Of a stretch of DNA of 64,000 nt, positions 50,001 through 62,200 are shown one piece after another. The stretch spans positions 3,708,501-3,772,500 of the forward strand of contig JASJOG010000006.1 of NCBI GenBank assembly GCA_030142905.1. Reading direction: 5' to 3'. The notes beneath the pieces are model-generated. The model was not told where the DNA came from and did not search any database. It saw only the letters and a program-made list of their open reading frames with translations. The number at the start of each line of letters is the position of its first letter. Position 1 is the stretch's first letter. This DNA is from Heliopora coerulea. Lineage: Eukaryota; Cnidaria; Anthozoa; Scleralcyonacea; Helioporidae. The position numbers and the translations under genes were made by a program.

Positions 50001-53000
50001 TTGTATTCTTGCTTACATACCCGTGGTAAATCACTTCCTTTTAACAATCATATCCTGAATTACCTCATACCCACATTCAAATAAATACGTCAACAACTGT
50101 TCGCCTCTTCAGTACCTATTCCATTTATCAATCTCTCACTTCTCCCCGTCTGTTTCGATATTTTGATGGAGACAGGGTAGTATTTCCTATTTCTTCAATA
50201 TCGTTATTACCTTTACGGAGAGGTTTTCATATTGACCACTTCTGATCTGTGGTACTGTTTTACGATAGTCCTGATCAGCAGCATTTCCATAAAGATATAC
50301 TAATTAAATAAAATTAGCAGATATTAATATGATAATAACTCTTATTAAGTTGTCTGTTGTCACAAGTTATCCTCCAACATTCTTTTCAGTTGTTATATGA
50401 AGAACAGATAGATGAAAGCATCATAAGGACAGGACGCTTTCCATTGCTACGGTAGGATTGGTCAGTCCAGCAAATTTCTGAAAGAAACACTATAATTTCG
50501 GGAATTGGGGCCTGATCGGCCTGGAAAATGTCGTACATTTATTCGGGCCTAATGTATGAGGGTGTCCATTCTAGCCGAATATTCCCACCTGTGGAGAAGC
50601 AAGCTTCTCGCATGAACTCACAACACCTAGAACTTCAAATGATAAGTCAAGGCCTTGTTACCAAGTTCAGAACAACAGAATTGACCAGTCTAACCATGCA
50701 AGTGGAAACTATCCATACTTCTGTTGATATTAATGTTAAATATTCTGATAATCATAAAATTTCCATAGTTTAGTCACAGGAATTGGCCCTTTCGTGTAAT
50801 TCCTGCTTTCGAATTCACTCACTAATGTGGCAACACGTCCGGAAGACGCTAGTTATTTAAAAGGACAGGTTAGAAAGAACAATCGTATATGACAATTTTA
50901 TTGAGTAAATAAACCCTAATAGATACTATATGAATGGCCGAACTGCATGAAATTGAGAATACGAGTTGAAGGCAAGCCTAGACCCAGTGCGAATTTTCAA
51001 CGGTCGTTATTCATGATCTGTTAGATATTAGACGCATACATGACTGTTTCTTCCGTTTAGGATTTCAGTAAACTTTTGACAACACCTGTGCACCTATAGT
51101 AGACAACGGCATATAGACTCTATCCTACAGACATCTTTTAGGCTGAAATTTGAATCGAAAATTGATTTGGGGTGTACCATGCACTGCCAATCCCGAAAAT
51201 ATGTATCTAGACATATAGTATGGCACAATTTCAGAGCAACTTATTGTCCAGCACCGAGTCATGCCAACCACTGACTTTGATTAGTTTGATGTAAGTGTTG
51301 GAAGTAAGTGGAACTAGCCCAACTCGATTGCAAACAAGGCCATAATATAACGGTAACTAAAGATCGAAGTACACAAAACGACTGCCAGTCAACATGGTAA
51401 TGATTTAGCACCTGGTATTTTTAACAATCTGATATTTTGAACGATAGACGAACGTTCGTCGAGCTCTATCCTGAGAAAAACGATTTCTGAGCCCTTGACG
51501 GGGATCGAACCCGCAACCTTCTGATGACTGGTGAGACGCTCTAACCATTGAGCTAACAAGACTCAGACGGTGAGCTAAGGTGCAAGCACGACTTACGTGA
51601 TGTGCGACATATCAGAAAAACGATTTCTGGGGCTCAGAAATCGTTTTTCTGAGGATAGAGCTTGACGAACGTTCATCTATCATTCAAGATATCTCCACGT
51701 TCACACATTTACAAAAATACATATCTCAATCTGATGTTTGTGAGATACCACATTACTGGAAAGAAGCTATGGAACAGTAAGGTAAAGTTGGAATATATGA
51801 ACGGAGAATAATATTACGTTGTATTATGCTAATATCTGCGTCTGACCGACTTGTTTGCTCTGTTGCCTAATAGGATGGTAAGTTAAATTGTGTAATGTTA
51901 GTTTATTCCATGGGTGGATTTAGGCGGGGATGCATCGGACGCGCACCTCCATTTTTTGATTAGTTGTCATGCGACTTTTTGCATGGTTACAAAACACGAG
52001 CATTTAACAAGTCAACCACTTTTTTCATTGATGATTATTTCTAAAGAGAATTGGAACAAACAGAAAAGAAAACCAGGAAATAAAGAAGTTTAGATTAAAA
52101 AGAAACACCGGAAACAACAGTAGCATAAAAATTCTTCCAATAAAACGCTACACAGAGGCAAGAATTTGTAAAAACCTTTTACGCCCTCCCCCCTTTCTCC
52201 AAATTCTTGATTCGCCCCTGTATTCCGAGATGTTAAGTGAGGTTTTGAGACGTTACGAAATGTAATCAGATGATGACTAGGTTAAGTAGCAAGATTATGC
52301 AATATTTGGCAAGATGTTTAGTTCTAAAACTGAATCAAGTCACGTTAGGTTGTACATGTGACGCCCCATCTACACAATTTAACTAAGAAATACCAAACGG
52401 ATTCCCGTGTTTGGATACTGTGATTCAAACACGCGAGATGTTGCCAGGCTTGAGAAAAGCGTAAAAAAACAGGAGCCACTAGGCGCGTGTTTTTAGCTTT
52501 TCGAAAGTCGAGGCACGAGCTGATTGTTGATTCCTTCTGAAATTTAAGCTGATCCTTTGGTTTCCCCAATACAAATTATTTGGATCAGTAAATGGAGCAA
52601 ACAGTAACTTCAAATGATTACCTGGCACATTCAGCTCCTTAACGAGACATTCAGAAAATCTTTTTGCACAATTAACGCATTCGTCCATTGTAACTCCTTT
52701 TATTGGGATGAAAGGACATACATCCAGTGCACCCAGTCGAGGATGAGAGCCTAGACAATAGGAAAGTCCTAAGTTTACAAAACCTTTAAACAAAGTTCAT
52801 GTCCACAGTCCCTTAAAGATAAATGACTTAAATTAACTGAATGATATTTGATTCATTCAGAATTCTTCTACAGAGTTCTCAACTTTAACTTGGTTGTGAG
52901 TACTTTCAATAACCAATATTATTGTGTTGCATGTGTGTCCATGCTTCTAATCTAAAACACTCAAAAACCTTCCTTAATACATGACAGTATTCTAACCCAC

Positions 53001-55956
53001 TAAAGCCTTAGAACTTTGCAGACTAAGACTATGCATAGCACACATCCACACCTTTGCACTACAGTTGACACACACCTACATGCATCCCTTCAGGAACAAG
53101 ATTATTGTAATTTGTATACACCATTGCCATTGTTGCTGTTGTTGTTATGGTTGTTATTCTCTTTCATTAAGATAGGTGCCATCATAGTCAATACTAATAT
53201 TGTCACATTAACTGTCATTCTCTCTGCTATTTTTATTGCTCAGTGGTGCAGTTTTCAAAACTTGGAGGAAAAGCTCATAAAACATAATGCCCACAAACAC
53301 AAATTTTGTCATGAGCCAGACTGATTTGATAAAATCCTGCTTTCTCATTCAAATTTTGGCTTTATTCAGCTAATTTTTATGAAAAAGTGGCAAAATGCCC
53401 TGCAACTTTTAAAAAAAAAACTAAAAATTGATAGTACATAATTTTTGATGTATGAAAAGTTCAGCATCTGAATTAATTAAGAATGGATGATTTAATGAGA
53501 AACTGCCAGCCATACTTCCTGCCTGAGCCAGGCAAGAAGTAGTGTATTGGCTGAGAAGTCTGAAACTAAATTAAACATTCATAATTGATTCAGATGCTGA
53601 ATGTTTCATGAGCTTAATCTAATGCCATTGATTTGAATCATGCAAAGTTCTCTACTTGAACCAGCTCTACAGTAAGTTGACTTGGTCACTGATTTGAAAT
53701 ACTGGAGCAATAATACTAGCAAAAATTGGAAAAACAAAAGAATTTCAAAGTCCAGCAACAATTTATTTCCCAGGAAGACTTTGAAATTTTAAACCTCATA
53801 AAGGCATGTTTCTCAAAGGCCCCATAAAGATTATTAGTTTATCAACTACCAGTACTACAATTTTAGGCCTGCATCAATTCTTTTTACATTATTTTTTTAA
53901 AAGTTTCAATAATTGAACATTTTCACCTTTGAAAGGATCACATACAGAGGGCATAGTCAGCTTTAAAGATCTGAGAGGACAACCTTCCATAAATTTCCTA
54001 AATAATCTCATATAGCTTTTTTCCTAGATTTTTCCCAAATTGAAAGGCATGAGATTGAAAATTTTCAGTAGTATTTGGATTGGATACCAGGCTTTTGGAA
54101 CCTGATAGCCTTTCCTGACATCTAGTAGCCCACCTTCAGATACTAGATATTCAAGTTTGCAGTGTCCATGCAAGGAAATGTGATGGAATCAAATAAACAC
54201 AAATTTTCTTTACTAATCAACTTAATTCCAATCATTCATGTATTAACAGGTTTGAGGAGTATCATTTTAAATTCTGTAAAAGATTTGCAAACAAATTCAA
54301 AGTTTTCATGAAATATCATAGATTACCATACAATATCAAAAGCATTATATTGTTGTACTAATTCATATCACAGCAATTACATGAATGGTCCATTAGAATT
54401 CATCATTTGGTTCACTGACTACAGAGCTCTTTCTGTCGGATTAGTCCTTGGTGTTGCAGTCTTAGATTTCAGACATGCAATGGTATAACAATTGGTATAT
54501 GTGCCGAATGTTTGTCTGCTATCCCAATTTTCAAAATTTTCATGGTATCCCATTGGGATAACTGAGCTTGTGACCCCTAGAATTCATATTCAAGATCTAG
54601 TATCCCATGGATAACAGGATTCTGTACTTTAAATGCCCTGAATTGCTTTAGAGATTTGTAAGTCCCTTTGCTGCTCTTTACTACAGTAACTGTATATCCT
54701 TTTCTTTATAAATCCTACCCTATTCAAATAACTTCCCAAATCCTTTCTTCCAAAATCCCTTAATCCTTCCAAAATCATTTTCTTCCCATAGATCTTGCTT
54801 TTGTTCCTGAAATCCCTTCTTCCTAAATTCCATCCTTCCTATGTCCTTTCTTTTCCAAATTTCTTCTTTCCTAAATTCCTTCCTTCCTAAATCACTTCTT
54901 TCTTAAATCCCATCATTTCTAAATCCCTTCTTCCCATAATTCTATCTTTCCTAAATGCTTTCTTTCTTAAATCCTCCCTTCTCAAATGACTTCCATTCTT
55001 TTTAAAACCCTTCCTATCTTTCTAATGCCCTTTACTATCTTCCTAAATCAGTAAATCCTTTCCTTCATAAATTCCTTTGCTTATTCTCTCTTGATCCATT
55101 CCTTTGTTCCTGCTTTCCTTCCTTTCTTTTCTGTATAATTTTCCCAGGCAGGCAAGTGGCCCACCTATTGGCTACACCATTGATCACATAGTAAAGAATC
55201 ATGGTTCCTGTATGGAAGTAGTGAGATAGGAGACTTTCTAAAAGGGTTGCAACCCATTAGATTTGCATGTCATGTCTTTGGACAAAGGAAAAAACTCTGC
55301 TGCCCTTGTTACATGTTTGATATTATTGTTTTTTAGGACAAGAGGGTAAAATGTGAACTAATTTATGACAAGGCATTGAAAAAACTATCAGTATCTCACA
55401 TGCCTCATCCCCTACATTTATCTTTGGATTTCACGCTAACTTTTTAAGACGCTAGTTAACAAGGTTTGCCCCTGTCTTCCTGGCACCTCTGGGAGTGCCA
55501 CCACCACAAAGTGATTTCCTTCAATGGGATCAACACTCTTTTGGGGGAAAACACTGTATTCTTTCTGTATTACATTTCAAGAAATCAACGGTGTTGCCAT
55601 TGTAACTGTTATTGTCGATATTGACTATAGTTCACCAACTTGCAATGTAGCGTTTTCTGCTGTGTGCCTTGCACACGTTTGAACGAAATATGTTTCACTC
55701 ATGTCGTACCTACATGGCGCCTCATATCAATCAGCTTGCTAGCCTCTATAGCACCATTTAAAGCTCCTTCAACAACAGTTTCTGGGGTTCCAAAAAAAGT
55801 ATATACAGTTCTGTTGGTCGAGGTTCCTGAATCAACATCAACTAACGTACATCCTTTTGTTGTAGAAATAGCATTAGCAATCCTGTCAATTATAGATGCG
55901 TCACATCCTTCTGAAAAGTTTGGAACACACTCAACAAGTTTTTCCGTTAAATCCAT
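38002..55956 (-). CDS. FTCD: FTCD, formimidoyltransferase-cyclodeaminase
   Basis: Thirteen exons in gene order: 55710-55956, 52622-52750, 50211-50299, 48336-48515, 46450-46587, 46206-46337, 45647-45708, 44724-44850, 43924-44085, 42625-42668, 40478-40616, 38834-38929 and 38002-38085; 542 residues plus stop (human 541). Phases all agree. The bifunctional enzyme moves the formimino group from formiminoglutamate to tetrahydrofolate and then cyclises it with release of ammonia, the last steps of histidine breakdown. The transferase domain covers residues 1 to about 325: [20 protein letters not shown], catalytic His81 in [29 protein letters not shown] and VVGLVPLK. The cyclodeaminase domain follows: [22 protein letters not shown] and LVDADANAF. 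The start at [14 protein letters not shown] was chosen by alignment; an upstream ATG (55989) is in frame. Intron 5 (between exons 5 and 6) uses a GC donor. Large introns hold transposons. Confidence 0.95.
38363..38470. repeat. Foldback repeat in FTCD intron 12
   Basis: The left arm is GTGTTTCATTAGGGGTTCCA and the complement of the right arm is GTGTTTCCTTAGGGGACTCC. The inner part AACCGAGGGACGAAGCCACG is partly self-complementary. Arms of about 28 bp with a few mismatches. Confidence 0.6.
39562..39602 (-). repeat. Dispersed repeat block, second copy
   Basis: The minus strand reads ATTTTACTCTGGCTTACGCC followed by GGACAATTTTCCTGTCAAGG, matching 13380-13425. It lies in FTCD intron 11. Confidence 0.5.
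41338..41410. repeat. Palindrome with 25-bp perfect arms
   Basis: The arms are TTATTCGCTCTCGATTTCTA plus TGAGG and its exact inverse. The spacer begins with GGGCTTTGCCCT, giving an apex hairpin GAGGGC-TTT-GCCCTC. It lies in FTCD intron 10. Confidence 0.85.
41497..41998 (+). mobile_element. Harbinger element with transposase remnant
   Basis: The ends GGTTACGTTTTCACTAT and, on the complement of the right, GGTAACGTTTACACTAC are flanked by TTA on both sides (41494-41496, 41999-42001). Inside, 41738-41947 encodes [20 protein letters not shown] followed by RPFLDKK, which resembles the N-terminal part of Harbinger transposases. The rest of the transposase is gone. It lies in FTCD intron 10. Confidence 0.6.
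42969..43213. mobile_element. Short inverted-repeat element
   Basis: The left end is CAGGCCCCGGTTGTTCAAAG and the complement of the right end is CAGGGACCGGTTGTTCAAGG, both followed by a GAT. 245 bp without coding capacity; no clear duplication. It lies in FTCD intron 9. Confidence 0.55.
44380..44690. repeat. G/T-rich degenerate repeat
   Basis: Irregular repeats of the form GTGTAGTGTAATGT fill about 300 bp of FTCD intron 8. No fixed unit length can be read. Confidence 0.5.
45195..45545. repeat. Polypurine GGAA/GGGA tract
   Basis: The core 45389-45480 is all purine on the plus strand and alternates blocks of GGAA and GGGA twice. Degenerate GGAACGAA-type repeats extend it on both sides. The long ORFs on both strands here are only this repeat. 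It lies in FTCD intron 7. Confidence 0.9.
46621..47098 (-). mobile_element. Candidate solo LTR
   Basis: On the minus strand the segment starts TGTAAAATAACG and ends CTTGTTCAACA, so it has TG...CA borders. Inside, in the right order, are TATAAAAAGG and later CCAATAAAGATTCC, plausible promoter and poly(A) signals. No matching target duplication and no internal retroelement genes were found, so exact ends are uncertain. It lies in FTCD intron 4. Confidence 0.45.
47184..47744 (-). mobile_element. Deleted mariner element with transposase C-terminus
   Basis: Inverted ends begin CAGGGTGTCCCAAAAAATGT and extend about 38 bp with one mismatch, flanked by TA (47182-47183, 47745-47746). The minus strand keeps mariner transposase pieces in two frames: [20 protein letters not shown], and [20 protein letters not shown] through [12 protein letters not shown]. 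Stops and shifts break it, and the N-terminal half is deleted. It lies in FTCD intron 4. Confidence 0.88.
48140..48315. repeat. Degenerate GTN trinucleotide repeat
   Basis: Runs such as GTAGTAGTAGTTG and GGTGGTAGTGGTGATAG lie just beyond the donor of FTCD exon 4. The longer minus-strand ORF through this point is exon 4 read into its flanking introns. Confidence 0.6.
48516..49627. other. FTCD intron 3: nothing else recognised
   Basis: No exon or repeat recognised up to the Harbinger-like element at 49628. Confidence 0.3.
49628..49979. mobile_element. Harbinger-like short element with internal palindrome
   Basis: The left end is GGGGGTGTTTATTTGGAACT and the complement of the right is GGTGGTGTTTATATGGAAGG, flanked by TAA on both sides (49625-49627, 49980-49982). 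In the middle a perfect palindrome with 20-bp arms (49807-49826 and 49839-49858, core CCTAGGCGAGATCTCG) surrounds a 12-bp spacer. Confidence 0.65.
50300..51431. other. FTCD intron 2, left part: nothing recognised
   Basis: No exon, RNA gene or repeat recognised. Confidence 0.3.
51432..51692 (-). repeat. tRNA-like unit enclosed by a long inverted repeat
   Basis: The arms 51432-51494 and 51629-51692 are inverted copies of about 63 bp, roughly 90 percent identical. Between them the minus strand (51498-51570) has a good A box TTAGCTCAATGGTTAGAGCG and a perfect B box GGTTCGATCCC in tRNA spacing, followed by a second short palindrome at 51613-51651. The head resembles the SINE-like head at 24476. 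It lies in FTCD intron 2. Confidence 0.75.
53460..53602. repeat. Short foldback element
   Basis: The ends TTCAGCATCTGAATTAATTA and, on the complement, TTCAGCATCTGAATCAATTA are inverted copies. The centre CTTCCTGCCTGAGCCAGGCA is also self-complementary, so the whole 143 bp can fold into one long hairpin. It lies in FTCD intron 1. Confidence 0.7.
54700..55140. repeat. Degenerate pyrimidine-rich minisatellite
   Basis: Repeats of the form TTCCTAAATCCCTTC with varying unit length of about 14-17 bp fill over 400 bp of FTCD intron 1. Confidence 0.7.
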
Positions 55957-56231
55957 ATTGTTAAAAATTATATCCAATTTCAGTATCAAAGCTAATCGAA
56001 TTTCTTACACCAAGCTCGTTTTATTGCCATTTCCTAGCACGTGACTGCAATAGGATAATTTAGGATTGTGGTGGCATGAACGACACATACGGATAAACAA
56101 GAACCTTCACACAATGTTTACGATCCAACGGATTGTTACTGTTTTCGTGAATGTTTCCAGAAATTGACTTTTTCACGTATTTTTCTCTTCTGTAAAATTT
56201 TGAATGCATATATTTTACAACTTCCTTCGTC
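55957..56231. promoter_or_regulatory. Bidirectional promoter region of FTCD and CFAP410
   Basis: Only 275 bp lie between the divergent start codons. An E-box CACGTG sits at 56038-56043 within AGCACGTGACTG. No TATA box was recognised for either gene. Confidence 0.55.
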
Positions 56232-59200
56232 ATGGTTACACTAACAGAAGATGTCGTTTTGGCAAGATCTCGCGCTAAATCGCTAAATGCTGTCAAGAAA
56301 TTAAATTGCTGGTAATAACATCTTGTTTAGCCATTATTTTTCTTTTTTTCCTTTCATTTAAATTTTTGTTCAATTTTGCGGTGAATTAGAACTGGTTGTA
56401 GAACTGAATTAACTATCCTCGTAAACTGTTCTTAAATTTCACAGGGGAAGTGGCCTCTCGGATGTAAGTAGATCTCCACATTTTCCTTTGCTCATAGTGG
56501 CCAGCTAAGAAGGTTATCAGTGTCATACCGTACCTTGTTACACTAGACAATTATTGAACTACAGTTCATACTTTATGAGAGAAAGAATCCCGCTTATAGG
56601 GATTCAGAACCCATTAAAAAGTTATATACAATAATTACTTGCTCAAATAAGACCAGCTTTAAAATAGATGCCACATATTAGAGCAAAATACTAAGGAGTG
56701 CTCAACTGTACCCTCAAATCAGTACCATACACCTCAGTAACAATGCCTGTGCTTACTCAAAGCCCTAGAGCCATAACACAGTACTTATTTGAAGTACTGT
56801 TCTCATTGTTGCTGTTGTTATTAGAAATAAAAGGCAGCTACATTTTATTCATGAATATTGTTTTAAGTGAGGTTTAATAAGTGCTTTTCCAAGTAGATTT
56901 TGTAAGCCCAGGGCTTATGGGATAAAGTTTGTTTTATATTTAATTTGAAACATTGAACGAATGGTTAACCCCAAATAGGTCAAAATGAAAAATGTCCATT
57001 GTTTTGTTGGAGGATTGACATAATAAATAAATATGTATATTAATTATTAGTATCTAGGATAACATGATCTGTTGTTTTACCCTATGGTCTGGGCAGATCA
57101 AAGGAGTACAGCAAGTATATATTCATTCCCTAAAGGTGAACCTAATTCTCTATAATTTGAAGTGTACCTTTCCAAAAGAATCAGCCTTGCAGTAAAAACT
57201 TTTGAAATTTGCTGGATTAGAAAGGTCATGAATACTGCTCGAGGAAATTCAAGATGTTTCTTGAATTAAAGATGTTTTCCTGTAAGACAGCCCTTATATG
57301 TTGAGTCAAGTAACTGACTTTGCAGTTAACTGCTCACATGGTATAGAGAACAGAGCCAGAAAAATCTCAGTCTGTGCACCTTACATATGAAGTGTGGATT
57401 TGTCCCTCAAACTGGTAATGGTGTATTAAATCAATATTATTTTGTGGTGATTTGTAAGAGGACTGGATATTTTGATTTGCTGATACAGTGTAATTGATGT
57501 AATTCTTTGAGTAGAGTTGACTGGTAAGTTTTTGGTGTTAAAATCTAAATTATGGTCAAATTTTACAATATACAGCATGGTGTAAAAATTTCTTCAAAGA
57601 TTTCACTATACAATTTTACAGTAAGAATACTTTTTAAATGAAATACTAAAACATGACAATTTGACTTTCTTGCATTATTTTAAAGTCATTGGTAAAATAT
57701 TTCAAATGTTTTGACATGTATACTTAGTATACTCTTTAATGTGTTGGGAGAGGTGTCAGGTACACTGTACTGTAGCTAACATAGTCTGCACCAGACAGGC
57801 TATGTTAGATTTTATTTGAATTTATGAGCCACACTACATTTGAATTGACAAACCACATGCTATTGTACAACAATGGAAAACATTCTGGATGCTTCTTTTT
57901 AAATTCCTGCATGTGATCAGAATGTACTGTAGTTTGTATAAATTTGCCAGAATATAAACTTAATTTTTTGCTTTAGTCTAACCCTTTCTGAGCTACTGAG
58001 AATAAACTCCACTATAACAATATTTATAATCTTATTCTGGCTAGCAACAGACAATAATATTTTACTTCTCAAGAGGAGACCTCCAGCAGGGAAGGGATTG
58101 AAAAGGCATGAGAAATGTCAAGACATTATCATTTAAAATGTCTTTAATAGAATATTTTTACAGCATTTGAAATCTAGTTTATATTTTAGCTATTTGAGTG
58201 TAGGAATGCTAATATAATCTTTTTGATGCATTAATTTCTTAATTTAATTGCAGATTTCTCTTCTAAGAAAAATGCCCAATGTTGAAGTAGTGACATTAAG
58301 GTATAGATTTGTAGTGACATTTTGATACTGTACATTAGATTTGATTCAAAAAGAAAATAATGCATGTGTGTATATTTACTTCCATCATCCAGCTATTTTT
58401 GGTTCTGCTGGCTATTAACATTTTTCTTGAGGCAAAGTAATATCTGAATGTCTGGTTGGAGTAAAATATTGTTCCAGAATATGTGGCTACTATACTGAAC
58501 TATGGTAGTTTACATTTTTTGTGAATATGTGAAAATGTTATAGACAAATTCCTGCCAGAGATTATTTTATTCTGACTAATACCAGACTATTTTATTCAAT
58601 GGAAGAAAGAGGCAGCTGATGCTGGTTTCTGCAGTAATAGGTTAAACTTCATTGTTACATATACAGTAGAAAGGAAACCAAAAGCAGTATTTAATAACCA
58701 TACAGAAGGGAAAGTGTGCATTGTAGGATGCCTGAAGAAGGGTGTGTTTTCCTTTGAACTCCCAAAACTTCCAATTAAATATCATGATTATGTATCAAAT
58801 GATGGGAAGCATTGACCAATGTATTAAAATTTCAGCCAAGGCCAACTCCAAGCCTGTACTGATACAAATGGAACTCCTCAGACAATGAACCCCTGGGCAG
58901 ACTAATAATAAAAAAATGAATACCACAATTCCTGATAGTACAATTCAAAGTAAGGCTCAAAAGAATCTCCTTCATGGCATATGCTGTACCATTGTAAACA
59001 TGAGGATTGCACTAGCAAAGTTCCAGAATTCTAATAAAATGCGTTAATTTTCTATATTATACTGTTCTCATTTCAGTTTATTTCCTCTTTTTTCGCTTCT
59101 TTGCTTTGTTAATTCCACCACAAAATTTACATACTTGAACAAACATACTGTAACAGCTCACTTCTTGCACTTGTTTGTAATTCTAGCTTTAGAATGATGT

Positions 59201-62200
59201 ATGTAACATCCACTCTGTTCCAATATCCCAGCGACAAATTTACTAAATTAAATGTTTTTTGTTTGATGTATTGTTTTGTTTTGTTTGTTTTTTTTCAGTG
59301 TGAATGAAATCAGGACCCTGAAGGACTTTGCATATTGTACCACTTTTAAATTTTTAAATTCTATGATTTAAATATGAATTAGCTAAACTTGTTTCATTAT
59401 CTCGCTTGAGCTTAAAAATATCCCACAACTTTTTTGCCTTTAGTGGAACCTTTTCATTCATAACAGTCAACTTAATCTTGAACAGAACTTTCAAACAATA
59501 AACTTACCATAACTTACTAGTTTTTAAAAGCTTAAGCCAATCACGAAAACGTCAAATAGCTTTGAAATTTTAAACCTGTAACTTACGGTTTTCGCTAAAA
59601 TTTGAAAGTACAGGATCGCAAAATAAAAATACAAATGAATATCTATTGCTATTTCGTGTACTGGACATTACATGCCGAACATGCCGATGTTACATACGGT
59701 TTATGGGCTCAAACGAAAACCCTGATAACCTTATCCCTGACCTTCACCTTGACCCCGAGATACCGACTCCACACTCTCGCTGACGGAACCACACCCTTTT
59801 TTTGTTCTCGCTACTGTTACTCTACGGTGAGAAGTTACCATCGTTATTTTCCCCTTGGGAAATGACCCGTACGCAATACCGTAAAGATTTAAATGATCCA
59901 CGATTCTGTTTTCTGTCATATTCTTTTCTTTTTACTTCATGTATTCAAGGTCCCAAATTAAAAGAGCTTTACATGAGAAGAAACAGTGTTGCTGATTTAG
60001 AAGAAATCCAGTTTCTTAAGAATCTACCATGTTTAAAAGTTCTGTGGCTCTCAGACAATCCGTGTTCGGAGTCAGATAACTATCGATCAACAATTCTCAA
60101 GAACTTACCGAATATACAAAAGTTGGATAATATTGGTATACATACTTTAAACACAATTGAATGGAAACTGCGAATGTTATTCTCATTTCTGTTCGATATT
60201 TTCAGTTACGTGTAGTCAGTAGAGGTCAGTGACAAAGTTTGGAGAACTTTATCGGTACCTTTCTGGAAGAATGAATACGTTAACATTCTTTTAAGTTTGG
60301 ATAAATTTACTTTTACCATGAGAAAGTTGATTACACATCTTTAAGTAATGTATTTATGCTTCGTTACTTTAATACATATTATCTCTTTACACTTGGTAAT
60401 ACCTGTCTTAGGTTGAATTTGGATAAACTAAAGAGAACATAGCAAATGATGTTCATTATCATCTGTCACAATCACAAAATTACAATGGCGGTCTTTTCCG
60501 AAATGACAGTTCCTGACAATTCTCATTCGTCCTTAAAGCAAACATAGCGGTAACTCGTGCGTGCATAATTAGTTAAATATAGTGAATTTCGCCACTGAAT
60601 TTTATTTTGAGCGAGTTACTTTTTACTTTAAGTTCTTGAGTCCATGTCAGATCAGTTACTTAAATCAATACTTTAAGCAACATTTACCACAGAGAAATGT
60701 CAACAAGATTCGTAGTTTCCACTGTTTTCCTTTTTTCTTCCATTTTTTCATGAAAATATAAACCGTGTGCGCAATGTACGTTGTATGGAGTTGTGTACAC
60801 TCGTGTATGGTTCCCTGTACGTGTGTATATGTGACTGTATCATTATGTACGTTAGTACTTACATATGCATACTGCATGTACTTCTTTTTATGTGCAAAAA
60901 GTCAAAAGATTAAAAAACTGCCGAAACTGAACGAAGAAAAACCTAACGTCAGTCTCTGAGGAAGGTCCTTCGCTCGAAACCTTTAGATTTCCTGCTTACA
61001 GTCGTGGCAGTTTTCCAATGTATTGGCTTTTTGTACGTCGTTTTCAATGCCTACACATCATCCTATTTTTTTATCTTTGTTGGATACAACATGAGCGTAT
61101 ACCGTGCCGTGCTTCGTAAAATGATGTGAAGTGCTGCAATCTTGGACAAAACTAGTTGAGACACTTGAAAAAACATAAGTTCCACGTCAACATGACGTTA
61201 AACCACTTAAACAGTAATATTAAAATACGAGTTCCCTCTTCATTTGCATTTAATGTTCTCAGGGTCTTAAAAAAGCTCTCAAGTATCTTTGCGTATTTTT
61301 GTGTTTTTTTTTTGCGCTGTGATGACCAACATTGGTATGTGGGTGAAGAGAGGTTGCTTTTTTGTTATATATTTTTTGGACATGTTTCGAAACCGGCTCA
61401 ACAGTTATGTCGAAAATTGTGGCTCTTGAAACACGTTCAATTTTATTTTATTGTTTGGTTTATCATTCCCCTATGTTTAAAATTTGATAGTTATATATTA
61501 GGTATGCTGGTGAATTTTGTGAACGTTCTGAGTTGAAGAATGCCGAGGACATGATTTAAGCCGAGTGTATAAGTGTACAACTGTCTCACAAGTTACCTCA
61601 CAAAGGTATCTTTCAATCAGAACTTTCACAAATCAGGAATTTTCAAACATGTTGAAATGTTTTAGCTGAGGTTCAGTATTTGAACTAAGATTTGAACCGT
61701 GCTTTTTGTTCTCAAAACGTTTAGTTTTGCGATAAAGAGTGTTCCGCCGACCTTGAAAAGTCAAGGAATTCTCATAATTTTTCAAGGTCCGGAAATTGTC
61801 AGGTTTTTTTTTGTTTTTTTGGGATTTTTTATGTAATCAGGAAAATTAAAAAATTTATGCCAAACGTCGGGGAAATGTCTGTGAATTTTGAGCTGAAATG
61901 GTCAAACAACCCTTTTAGTGGTTTGGGATTTCTGTGGGATTCCAAAAGAGGCTCTGGTTATAGGAACTGTGTGTCTACCCTTTTTAGTAACTCGGGTAAC
62001 CTGTTGATATTGAATTCAGTGCAATCAGTGAAAAATGAGATTTGGTCAGCGAATAGTCAGGGAATTTTATTACACCTTGTGAGTGGAAACCCTGATTAAA
62101 ATTTTTCGAATACTCTTCGCAATTTCCTGTTAATAGTCGGTGTGCTCGAATGGATATACATGTATAGTCAATTTAGTGTTCGTTGTTCGTTGCAGTTAAT

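Noticed and set aside
51498..51570. Functional tRNA gene
   Set aside because: Both promoter boxes are good, but no proper acceptor and anticodon stems form, and it is embedded in a repeat.
52345..52621. Extension of FTCD exon 2 or an additional exon
   Set aside because: The frame after the donor at 52621 has no similarity to FTCD, and the correct next exon lies at 50211-50299.
56060..56296. 78-codon minus-strand ORF upstream of FTCD
   Set aside because: It is the antisense of CFAP410 exon 1 and its 5' flank.
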